From Scybalocola_A sp900557175 (GTDB lineage Bacteria > Bacillota > Clostridia > Lachnospirales > Lachnospiraceae): a stretch of 14,975 bases of DNA. Under the pieces are notes generated by a model. That model did no database searches and was not told the DNA's origin. It was given only the letters and a program-made list of their open reading frames with translations. The stretch lies in the NCBI GenBank assembly GCA_937890745.1, contig CALADH010000031.1, forward strand, positions 1 to 14,975, given 5' to 3'. A program made the position numbers and the translations under genes. Within the stretch, counting starts at the first letter, position 1; every line of letters begins with the position of its first letter. This document shows positions 1-7,218 of the stretch, piece by piece.

Positions 1-55
1 CAGCAAAAAGGAAGCTGCCGCTTCACGATTTATTAATCGTTAAAGCGACAGCCCC
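1..55. repeat. 55-bp inverted terminal repeat, left copy (dispersed hairpin)
   Basis: These 55 bases are the exact reverse complement of 14921-14975; base 56 no longer matches. The unit is itself an imperfect hairpin. On the minus strand it has terminator shape (GC-rich stem followed by a T-rich run), but no leftward gene lies just to its right, so here it does not obviously end a local transcript. The exact length of 55 equals a common assembler k-mer, so the ends of the window probably mark a repeat node in an assembly graph. Confidence 0.9.
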
Positions 56-124
56 AGGGAGTTCGAAGCGGACTTGTCAGCTTTGTCTTGATATAGGAAA
101 TTTATTCGATTTGGAGGCGATTTT

Positions 125-1726
125 ATGAAACAGTGGTGGAAAGAAACCGTATTTTATCAGATTTATATGCCAAGCTTTTGCGACGGCAATCATGACGGCA
201 TCGGGGATTTTAAAGGTATGATGTCAAAGCTGCCGTATTTGAAAAAGCTTGGTGTGGGCGGCCTGTGGCTGACGCCTTTTTATCCGTCGCCGAAGGTGGA
301 CAACGGTTATGATATATCAGATTATTATGGAATAGATGAAGATTACGGTACAATGGCAGATTTTGAGGCTTTTATCGCAAAGGCTCATGAACTTGGCATT
401 CGTGTGATTTCGGATATTGTCATTAACCATACATCAGATCAACATCCGTGGTTTTTGGAATCAAAGCGCAGCACAGATAATGCGAAACGCGACTGGTATG
501 TGTGGCAGGCACCGAAGGACGGCCATGAGCCAAACAACTGGGAATCCTTTTTCGGCGGTTCGGCGTGGGCATATGACGAAACGACAAAAATGTACTACTA
601 TCATTCCTTTGCGAAGGAGCAGGTTGACTTAAACTGGGCGAATCCGGCTGTTGGTGATGCTATTTTTGAAATGCTTGATTTTTGGCGGAAAAAAGGTGTG
701 GACGGCTTCCGCCTTGATGTCATTAATAATGTGACGCTTAACGACGCGTTTTTAGATAATCCCTTTGATGAAAATGGAGAACAGAGGCACTTGCATGACG
801 TCAATCAGAAAGGCATTCATGAATTTATGAGACGGCTTAAAGACCATTTTGATGGAGAAGATCCTGTCTTTTTGGTTGGGGAAATAAGCAGCGACGACCT
901 TGATGTGATTGCGTCCTATGCCGGAGAAGGACAGCTTGATACGACATTTAATTTTAATCTCGGAAGCCAGCCGGACTTTTGTTTTGAACGGTTTTTCGGC
1001 GAGCTTTCCAAAATGACGGCGCGCTATGACGGCGATTGTTATCCGACAATCTTTTTCGGAAGTCACGATATGCCGCGATTTCCGTCCAGGTTTGGTTTTG
1101 ACAAAAGACAGGCGAAAACATTATTTACATTGATGATGACCTATCGGGCGATTCCTTTTATTTATTTCGGAGACGAAATCGGTATGGAAAATTACCGGTG
1201 CGAAAGCCGCGCGGATGCGCGCGATATACAGGGCGTTCTTGCTTATGAGTCTGCCCTTGCAGACGGCAAATCCAAGACAGAGGCAATGGCTGATCTTGTG
1301 AAAGCGACGAGAGATTATTCCCGCAACACAATGTATTGGGATGACACAGCCTACGGCGGTTTTTCGGATGCGGCGCCGTGGATCAATTATCAAAAGCAGT
1401 CGATTGAAAGCGCCGGACAGCAGACGGAAGATGAAAAGTCGTTGTTTTCCTGTGTGGCAAAGCTGACAGCGCTTCGCGGCAACAGGAAAACGTTGATGTT
1501 TGGAAGCTGCACTGTCGAAAGCCCTAAAGACGGCGTAATTATTTGTAAGAGAGCATACGATGGCGAAAAAATCATATCTGTCATGAATTTTTCAGATGAT
1601 AACTTTGAAATGCAGCTTGAAGCGGCGGAGATGCTGACGGTTTCGGAAGAAGGTGGTGCAAACATTTTGGACGGATGGCTCTGCGTCCGGGCGCACGATA
1701 GCGTTGTGGCGGAGATTGGTATGTAA
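125..1726 (+). CDS. GH13 family alpha-glucosidase (oligo-1,6-glucosidase-like)
   Basis: A 533-residue cytoplasmic glycoside hydrolase with no signal peptide. The GH13 motifs are in order: a calcium-loop-like DGNHDGIGD at 20-28, region I DIVINH at 97-102, region V QVDLN at 166-170, region II GFRLDVIN at 194-201 with nucleophile D198, region III VGE with acid/base E253, and region IV FFGSHD with D315. All catalytic residues are present. In this family Val directly after the nucleophile is associated with alpha-1,6 linkages, so isomalto-oligosaccharides are plausible substrates; trehalose-6-phosphate hydrolase or another alpha-glucosidase remains possible. Region IV has SHD in place of the usual NHD. 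The start is supported by GGAGG at 113-117, seven bases before ATG. The length is slightly below the usual 550-560. No sugar transporter or regulator lies beside it, and it ends at its own terminator. Confidence 0.9.
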   Translation: MKQWWKETVFYQIYMPSFCDGNHDGIGDFKGMMSKLPYLKKLGVGGLWLTPFYPSPKVDNGYDISDYYGIDEDYGTMADFEAFIAKAHELGIRVISDIVINHTSDQHPWFLESKRSTDNAKRDWYVWQAPKDGHEPNNWESFFGGSAWAYDETTKMYYYHSFAKEQVDLNWANPAVGDAIFEMLDFWRKKGVDGFRLDVINNVTLNDAFLDNPFDENGEQRHLHDVNQKGIHEFMRRLKDHFDGEDPVFLVGEISSDDLDVIASYAGEGQLDTTFNFNLGSQPDFCFERFFGELSKMTARYDGDCYPTIFFGSHDMPRFPSRFGFDKRQAKTLFTLMMTYRAIPFIYFGDEIGMENYRCESRADARDIQGVLAYESALADGKSKTEAMADLVKATRDYSRNTMYWDDTAYGGFSDAAPWINYQKQSIESAGQQTEDEKSLFSCVAKLTALRGNRKTLMFGSCTVESPKDGVIICKRAYDGEKIISVMNFSDDNFEMQLEAAEMLTVSEEGGANILDGWLCVRAHDSVVAEIGM

Positions 1727-1737
1727 ACTATTGCTGT

Positions 1738-1797
1738 AAAACAGGCATCTTGATTTATGGGTGATTCTATGCGTCGGGATGCCTGTTTTGATTTTTA
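1738..1797 (+). terminator. Terminator of the GH13 gene
   Basis: A 12-bp perfect stem (AAAACAGGCATC at 1738-1749 with GATGCCTGTTTT at 1778-1789), a 28-base loop and a following T-rich TGATTTTT. It starts 11 bases after the stop codon. The loop is long for an intrinsic terminator. Confidence 0.7.
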
Positions 1798-1842
1798 ACT
1801 AAATTTAGCATACACAGTTTTCGCGTAATAATTAACCTGAAT

Positions 1843-2907
1843 TTAATCCAACAGATGTGTGATTAAGAGTACCTGTGTCTGTTCAATATTTAAAGCACGC
1901 GCAATTGCAGCAGGCGATTCACAGTGTTTTTTTCTTTTGATAATTTCTTCGGAGAGAGAGAGTCCCTCGGTTTTGCCCTCAGAGAGTGCTTCTTCGTACC
2001 ATTCTTTGATTGCTGTACACATATCGACACGCCCTTTCTTTGAAATATATTGCTTCTTTGTTTGAATAAGCCATGGTGTATCAAGTATGACTGAGATTAA
2101 ATTTAGCAGATGTTCCGGGACTTTCTTGAAAATTCCCGGATTATTTTGGATATAGTCTTTTAAGAGGCGCTTTTATCCCCGGTATTTTAATAAATAAATG
2201 ATGATAGTTAAGTCTTCTGACATTGATATATTGTCACTGATACTGTGGATGTTAATTAAATTGATTCGATAGTCAGGAAGAAATGGAAAAAATGCTTTGG
2301 GAATTTCATTGGTGTCAAACATTTCATATAAAGTCAAGGGTCCTGTCCAAGGCTTTTCGCCATAGCAAAATACAAATGTGATGACAGGTATCAGTTTATC
2401 TTTATCTGTCATACCGGATAAAAAATATGCGCTTTTGCCTGAAATGGCCTTTGCGTTTTTATTTTTGTGCTGAAAAGCCTTAATCTGAGATTGATAGTTT
2501 AATAAATCATAAAGTGCATTTTTTACAGGCATAATCATAGATATATTCGTCTGATTTTCAATTGCAAGTAAAATAAAATGATTTTGCAGGATCGCTTTTT
2601 TTATGATATCCCTGTAACGTTCTATGTTGACAGCGTTGACGGCAGCATCTGCTCCTGTATTTTCTTTTGCATCAATCACCTGCGAAAGGGTACTGTCCTC
2701 ATTGGATAAATCTTGCGCTGTTAGGACAGTTTTGCCGTTGAAAACAAAAAGATTTATAAATTCTGAAAAAATATATGGGTCAGACATAAAATCATGCATT
2801 GCTTGTATTTTGTGAAGTGTGTCGAATTGGAAAATGAAAGATTTTGAAAATATATAGAAGAAAAGTGTGTTTACAGTCAGTGTAGCACAGGTGTGGGATT
2901 GCATCAA
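1843..2907 (-). pseudogene. Rpn-family nuclease/putative transposase, split by an in-frame stop
   Basis: This is a leftward gene of the Rpn (recombination-promoting nuclease, PD-(D/E)XK putative transposase) family. The N-terminal part (2907-2173) has the family pattern: ERYRD (96-100), LLAIENQ (113-119, the E-x-Q of the nuclease core), MPVKNALYD, YFLSGMTDKDKLIPV and FLPDYRINLINI. It stops at TAA (2173-2175) after LLKYRG. The same frame continues for 109 more codons, to a stop at 1843-1845, with typical family C-terminal text (DMCTAIKEWYEEALSEG at 48-64 of the continuation), so one substitution from a sense codon explains the break. The first 36 residues from the TTG at 2907 do not look like the family. 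ATG at 2799 or 2787 is a likelier original start, but neither has a clear ribosome binding site. In E. coli, Rpn proteins promote recombination, and some related systems act against phage. The nonsense break is seen directly; loss of function is inferred. Confidence 0.8.
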
Positions 2908-2921
2908 TTATAATGTTTCGA

Positions 2922-3255
2922 CAAATGTAGGTTTGTCGCCACAGCATATTTGAAACTTTGCTGTTGATGTTTTACGTATAGGGGCAGCCATATCATTTTT
3001 GGTGACACGCTGCACTTTCTGCTCGTCCCGCGCATTTATAGACTCCATTCGCGCAAATGCTTCGCTGCAGCGCTCGGTGGAGTCATTAGCGCAGTCCTCG
3101 CAACGAAAGTTTTGCTATCGTCACTGCAAAATGATATGCTGCCCCTGCGCTAATATGTCAAAGGCAGAAGTTTCAATATGCTGTGCGGCTTTTTGGCAGC
3201 AGCAGACAAACGGCTTCTGCCGCCGAGCGTACAAACACAACGAAACCTACATTTG
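2922..3255. repeat. Large imperfect palindrome with 13-bp matching ends (MITE-like)
   Basis: The ends are perfect inverted repeats: CAAATGTAGGTTT at 2922-2934 and AAACCTACATTTG at 3243-3255. Inside, the arms keep pairing imperfectly: CACAGCATATTTGAAACT in the left arm matches the complement of the right arm near 3170-3186, and GGGGCAGCCATATCATTTT near 2980-2999 matches the complement near 3129-3146. The core holds a further nested stem (GCGC...GACTCCA with TGGAGTC...GCGC around 3030-3093). The right arm carries about 50 extra bases. No target-site duplication is evident. A non-autonomous mobile element or a highly structured intergenic repeat are both possible. It is more GC-rich than its flanks, and I see no credible gene in it. 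Confidence 0.65.
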
Positions 3256-3392
3256 AGAAAATAAAAATTAATATTTTAGGCCAAAATCAGGTGCGTGTAT
3301 CGAAAGCAAAATCAGGCACACACGAGGGTGTCTATTGCATCCAAAAGAAAAAATGTTAAAGTGATAGTAAGATGAATGAAGGGGTGATTAAA

Positions 3393-4835
3393 ATGAGGAA
3401 AATCAGGAAATCAATAGCAGTATGGTTATTACTTTTATGTGTGGTTTTTAGTATGGCTATACCGGTAAGGGCGGCGGAAAATGCAGATGTGGAAGATTTT
3501 GTGACGCGGTTTTATGTACATATTTTAAACCGTCAGCCGGATAGTGCCGGTTTGTCTGCATGGTCCGAAAATCTTCGTTCCGGCAAAGAGCAGGGTGTCA
3601 ATGTGGGCTATGGCTTTGTGCAGAGTCCTGAGTTTAAAAAAAGAAATTTAAATGATGAGGAATACATCAAAGTGCTGTACCGTGCTTTTTTTGACCGTGA
3701 AGCTGATAACGGCGGTTTAAATGCATGGAAGAAAGTATTAGACAGCGGCTTGTCGCGGATGCATGTCTATAAGGGATTTGCAGAATCGAATGAATTTACG
3801 AAGGTATGCGCACGCTACGGGATTACAAGGGGGAATATTAAGCTGACAGCGCCGATGGATCAAAATGAAGGTGTGACAAAATTTGTCGCCCGCTGTTATA
3901 AGCTTTGTCTTGGACGTCGTGCGGACGAGGACGGCTTAAATGCATGGTGCAGCCAGATTTTATCCGGTGCCAACAGCGCAAAGCAGGCTGCTCACGGTTT
4001 CGTATTTTCAGATGAATTTAAGAAAAAGAATCTGTCGGACAAAGAATATGTCAAAGTATTATATCGTGTGTTTATGGATCGGGAAGCAGACAGCTCAGGT
4101 TTAAATGCGTGGGTTAAGGTCTTAAACGAAGGCAGGAGCAGAACCCATGTATTCAACGGCTTTGCAGACTCCAATGAGTTTAAAAAGATTTGTGACAGTT
4201 ATGGAATTTATGCCGGAGAGCCTCTAATGAATGCGAGATATGAAAATTATTTGTCTTTGATTGCACAGTATGAGAAAAGTTATGGGAAGTGCAGCGCAAT
4301 TGAAGTGTGGGAAGAAGTTTATATGATGTCCGGTTTGTGTTTTGCAAAATTAATTGATTTTGATAATAATGGCAGAGATGAAATTGTTTTAGTTACCGGT
4401 GAACAGAATCCGTATGGATACGATAAAACACAGGGCTATACAATGCAGGTATGGGCATATGAGAATAACAAACTGAAATGTTTGTACAGTAACGGTGTGC
4501 TTCATGGAGGAGATGTGGCATCAAACGATGTGGCGTTTACAACTTACAACGGATATCCTTACCTGGTTACCGGAATGCGCGGTGCCGGAGATGATTATGA
4601 TTTTTGGGGATATAGAAATGGTAAATTTGAAATCATGCAATCTGTTCGGATTTGGGATTCGGAATATATGGTGAATGGTGTTAGGGTAAGTAGAGCGGAA
4701 GCAGAGCGAGCGCTTAAGCGATGGACGCAAAATGCTCAGTTTTATGACTTGACTTATGTAGACAGTCCTTACTATCCTGAACCTTTTGATTTCAAAGGAT
4801 TGATTGCACAGACAAAGCAGCAGTTAGGCTATTAA
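3393..4835 (+). CDS. Secreted protein with four DUF4214-like repeats and a novel C-terminal domain
   Basis: A 480-residue exported protein. Residues 1-27 are a signal peptide (MRKIRK, hydrophobic stretch, cleavage near VRA/AEN). Four DUF4214-like units follow as two tandem pairs: about 31-82, 86-144, 160-212 and 216-273. Each has the pattern FV-x-R-x-Y/LY-R with R-x-AD/PD-x-x-GL-x-AW and GF-x-x-S-x-EF. The second pair is a clear duplicate of the first. DUF4214 is found in surface and secreted bacterial proteins; its function is not established. Residues 280-480 form a separate domain with an acidic, calcium-loop-like LIDFDNNGRDE at 320-330, and I cannot assign it to a family. The start is placed at the second ATG because AAGGGG (3379-3384) lies eight bases before it; the upstream ATG at 3372 has no such site and would spoil the signal peptide. 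It is a single gene with its own terminator. Confidence 0.8.
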   Translation: MRKIRKSIAVWLLLLCVVFSMAIPVRAAENADVEDFVTRFYVHILNRQPDSAGLSAWSENLRSGKEQGVNVGYGFVQSPEFKKRNLNDEEYIKVLYRAFFDREADNGGLNAWKKVLDSGLSRMHVYKGFAESNEFTKVCARYGITRGNIKLTAPMDQNEGVTKFVARCYKLCLGRRADEDGLNAWCSQILSGANSAKQAAHGFVFSDEFKKKNLSDKEYVKVLYRVFMDREADSSGLNAWVKVLNEGRSRTHVFNGFADSNEFKKICDSYGIYAGEPLMNARYENYLSLIAQYEKSYGKCSAIEVWEEVYMMSGLCFAKLIDFDNNGRDEIVLVTGEQNPYGYDKTQGYTMQVWAYENNKLKCLYSNGVLHGGDVASNDVAFTTYNGYPYLVTGMRGAGDDYDFWGYRNGKFEIMQSVRIWDSEYMVNGVRVSRAEAERALKRWTQNAQFYDLTYVDSPYYPEPFDFKGLIAQTKQQLGY

Positions 4836-4868
4836 AAATAGAAAAGTGCTATGTATAAATTGGAAGCA

Positions 4869-4909
4869 GGGGGAGTGGTTTGAAACGAATCACTCCCCCA
4901 AAAATTTTT
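4869..4909 (+). terminator. Terminator of the DUF4214 gene
   Basis: A strong hairpin: GGGGGAGTGGTT at 4869-4880 pairs with AATCACTCCCCC at 4888-4899 (one G-U pair), with a 7-base loop, followed by AAAAATTTTT. The A-run before the T-run lets it act on both strands in principle. Confidence 0.88.
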
Positions 4910-5003
4910 GCGGTTTTGGTAAATCAGCTTCATCCCGTACACAATAGGCTGTAATTTCATGACCGTTGATGTGGATGGTAATATCTGATGACGGCGTATG
5001 CAT
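4890..5003 (-). CDS. Possible 37-residue small protein or gene remnant
   Basis: An ATG-started leftward frame that reads like real protein: MHTPSSDITIHINGHE for the first 16 residues, with ITAYCVRDEADLP further on. A stop lies directly upstream in frame and no ribosome binding site is visible. Its last codons (FLGE, stop) lie in the right arm of the terminator at 4869-4909. It may be the degenerate end of an older gene, or chance. I do not recognise the family. Confidence 0.25.
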   Translation of the reverse strand: MHTPSSDITIHINGHEITAYCVRDEADLPKPQKFLGE

Positions 5004-5117
5004 TTAAGTTTAGCCTGGAAGAAAAAAGGTAATTTTGGATTAAAAATAATATTGGAGCGAAAATAAAACGATAGTCGCTAAATGACAAATAATAGCGATA
5101 TGAGCCATTTTATCGTG

Positions 5118-5209
5118 CCTCCATCTGCGGTATAGTCTTTGTGGCACAGGTTTTTGAGGATGTTTCCTGTGTCATGAAAAGCGGCAAAAAAGCGGCCGCA
5201 GATGGGAGG
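5118..5209 (+). promoter_or_regulatory. Structured 5' leader that can sequester the exporter's ribosome binding site
   Basis: The left arm CCTCCATCTGCGG (5118-5130) is complementary to CCGCAGATGGGAGG (5196-5209) except for one extra G. The right arm contains the GGGAGG ribosome binding site of the exporter gene at 5220. Between the arms sits a second hairpin: TGGCACAGG (5142-5150) with CCTGTGTCA (5166-5174), nine pairs with one G-U. The nested layout suggests control of translation by a ligand, protein or ribosome event. I do not recognise a known riboswitch class. Of the preceding bases, 4910-5003 overlap the possible small frame on the minus strand, and I see no firm promoter in 5004-5117. 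Confidence 0.6.
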
Positions 5210-5219
5210 AAGAAAATTT

Positions 5220-7019
5220 ATGAGCACAAAAAGTCAGGAAAGTGCAAGGGAAAATTATTTTGAAAGTGATGCGTTTTTGAAAAATTACATAAAAAACCGC
5301 GGGCACAGTATGAAAATACTTTTGAATTTTTATCATGGTAATTATTGGCGGCTGTTTGTATCGACGGTATTTTTTGTGATTAAAAGCTCGCCAGTGTGGA
5401 TTGTTCCGATTGCAACGGCAAATATTGTGGATGCGGCAACGTCGGGCGGTGATGGCGGACTTCGGACAATATTAATGAATTTGCTGCTTCTCGGTGTTTT
5501 GGTTGTACAAAATATACCGACTAACTATATTCATGTTGTATTTTACAGTAAGGCGATACGTGACGTGGAGGCGAATATACGGGTGTCTTTAGTGAAGAAG
5601 CTGCAGCAGCTTTCACTGAGCTATCACAACAGTATACAGTCGGGGCGTCTCCAGTCAAAAATTATGCGTGATGTGGAGCAGATAGAGGTGCTCTCGCAGC
5701 AGCTTTTTGTGACCGGTTTAAGTATCGCGCTGAATATCGTCGTAGCGCTTGTAGTTGTTGTTTCAAAAAGCTGGGTTGTATTTTTATTTTTTATATGTAC
5801 AATTCCGATTGCGGTTGCAATTATTGTGCCGTTTAGGGGAAAAATACAAAATAGAAATAAGGTTTTCAGACAGGAAATGGAGGAGACGTCCGCGAAAGTG
5901 ATGGAAATGGTCGAGCTCATTCCTGTGACTAAGGCACATGGCCTTGAAGAAAAAGAAATTGGAAAGATGGACAGACAGCTTAAACGGGTGGCGAAAAAAG
6001 GTTATGAGCTGGATGTGTTTCAATCTTACTTTGCGTCCATCAGCTGGGTTGTGTTTCAGCTTTTTCAGGTGATCTGTCTCGGATTTTCAGGATATATGGC
6101 TTTTAAAGGAGAAATCAGTGTCGGTGATGTTGTGCTTTATCAGAGTTATTTTACATCAATTATCAGTCAGATTTCAAACATCGTCACTCAGGTGCCGATT
6201 ATTACAAAGGGCCTTGAATCTGTAAGTTCTGTCGGCGATGTGCTTTTAGCGCCGGACATCGAGGATAATTTTGACAAAGAAAAGGTCAAAGAAGTCGGCG
6301 GTGATATTGAATTTAAAGATGTCAGCTTTGGCTATGACAAAAATCAGACAGTGCTTGATAAATTCAGTATTCACATTAAAAAAGGGGAAACCGTCGCTTT
6401 TGTAGGCGGCTCAGGCGCCGGAAAGACGACGATTTTAAATCTGCTGATCGGCTTTTTAAAACCGACAGGCGGCAAAATATTCCTTGATGGAAAAGATATG
6501 GAAAATATTGATTTGAGAAGCTACAGAGAACATATTTCTGTTGTGCCTCAAAATACGATTCTTTTTACGGGAACAATCCGGGATAATATATGTTACGGTC
6601 TTGGTAATATTTCAGATGAGGCGCTTACAGAAAGTATTAAGGCGGCTAACTTATCGGAAATGATTGACAAAATGCCGGAGGGAACAAATACAATGATTAA
6701 TGAGCATGGCAGCAACTTATCCGGCGGACAGCGGCAGCGCATTTCCATTGCAAGAGCGCTTATAAGAAATCCGGAAATTATTATTTTAGATGAGGCGACA
6801 TCGGCGCTCGATCCGGTATCTGAGGGCAAGATACAAAAGTCGCTGGAGACATTGGCGAAAGGGCGGACAACTTTAATCGTAGCCCACCGTCTTTCGACAA
6901 TTAAAAACGCTGACAGAATCGTTGTCGTTTGTGGCGGCAGAGCCGTCGAAACAGGAACCTATGAAGAACTCATGGCAAAAAAAGGAGAGTTCTACAAGCT
7001 GCAGACAATGTCGCAGTAA
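5220..7019 (+). CDS. ABC exporter half-transporter (fused membrane and ATPase domains)
   Basis: A 599-residue type IV (ABCB-like) exporter subunit that probably works as a homodimer in the cytoplasmic membrane. The N-terminal half (about 30-330) holds the transmembrane helices. The ATPase half follows: A-loop Tyr near 372 (FGYDK), Walker A GGSGAGKTT at 396-404 (K402), Q-loop Q444 (VVPQN), signature LSGGQ at 500-504, Walker B IIILDE at 520-525 with catalytic E525, D-loop SALD, and H-loop H556. All key residues are intact. The substrate cannot be told from sequence; multidrug, peptide or lipid export are all usual for the family. The start is put at ATG 5220 because GGGAGG at 5204-5209 is ten bases upstream; the ATG at 5202 would overlap that site. 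There is no partner half-transporter next to it. Its ribosome binding site sits in the leader stem described at 5118-5209. Confidence 0.9.
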   Translation: MSTKSQESARENYFESDAFLKNYIKNRGHSMKILLNFYHGNYWRLFVSTVFFVIKSSPVWIVPIATANIVDAATSGGDGGLRTILMNLLLLGVLVVQNIPTNYIHVVFYSKAIRDVEANIRVSLVKKLQQLSLSYHNSIQSGRLQSKIMRDVEQIEVLSQQLFVTGLSIALNIVVALVVVVSKSWVVFLFFICTIPIAVAIIVPFRGKIQNRNKVFRQEMEETSAKVMEMVELIPVTKAHGLEEKEIGKMDRQLKRVAKKGYELDVFQSYFASISWVVFQLFQVICLGFSGYMAFKGEISVGDVVLYQSYFTSIISQISNIVTQVPIITKGLESVSSVGDVLLAPDIEDNFDKEKVKEVGGDIEFKDVSFGYDKNQTVLDKFSIHIKKGETVAFVGGSGAGKTTILNLLIGFLKPTGGKIFLDGKDMENIDLRSYREHISVVPQNTILFTGTIRDNICYGLGNISDEALTESIKAANLSEMIDKMPEGTNTMINEHGSNLSGGQRQRISIARALIRNPEIIILDEATSALDPVSEGKIQKSLETLAKGRTTLIVAHRLSTIKNADRIVVVCGGRAVETGTYEELMAKKGEFYKLQTMSQ

Positions 7020-7131
7020 CAGATGTGAGATATTTTCTGTGTAGTGTGCGTCGATGTATCGGATGGCAGAAAGCATAATTTTTGACGGTGCATTGGATGT
7101 GGATGAATTTATTAAAGAAGGTAAAAAATCC

Positions 7132-7160
7132 TTGACTTTTTCTTGATTGTACGTTACTAT
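7132..7160 (+). promoter_or_regulatory. Promoter of the amino acid importer operon
   Basis: -35 TTGACT at 7132-7137, a 17-base spacer, and -10 TACTAT at 7155-7160. It lies about 60 bases before the lipoprotein gene. I see no terminator between the exporter stop at 7019 and this promoter, so some read-through from the exporter is possible. Confidence 0.75.
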
Positions 7161-7165
7161 AGTAA
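7154..7165. promoter_or_regulatory. Palindromic operator candidate over the -10 box
   Basis: TTACTATAGTAA is a perfect 12-bp palindrome that fully covers the -10 hexamer. A protein bound there would block RNA polymerase. Part of the symmetry could come from the -10 itself, and no second copy is seen. Confidence 0.35.
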
Positions 7166-7218
7166 AGTGATAACATAAAAAAGAAAACGCATGAATGATA
7201 AAAGCGAGGAGAGATAAT

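Noticed and set aside
56..112. Promoter for the GH13 gene (TTGTCA at 74-79)
   Set aside because: No -10 hexamer sits at a suitable spacing; the promoter could lie to the left of the window.
752..1665. Leftward open frames opposite the GH13 gene
   Set aside because: They are antisense shadows of a well-supported coding region with no recognisable protein features.
2999..3256. 85-codon rightward open frame within the palindrome
   Set aside because: Its sequence is Cys- and Arg-rich, without protein-like patterning or a ribosome binding site, and it falls wholly inside the inverted-repeat element.
2907..3270. Target-site duplication flanking the 334-bp palindrome
   Set aside because: The bases outside the 13-bp ends (ending TTTCGA on the left, beginning AGAAAA on the right) do not match.
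7054..7146. 30-codon frame starting MYRMAES between the exporter and the importer promoter
   Set aside because: There is no ribosome binding site, and it runs through the -35 box of the importer promoter; chance or a relic.
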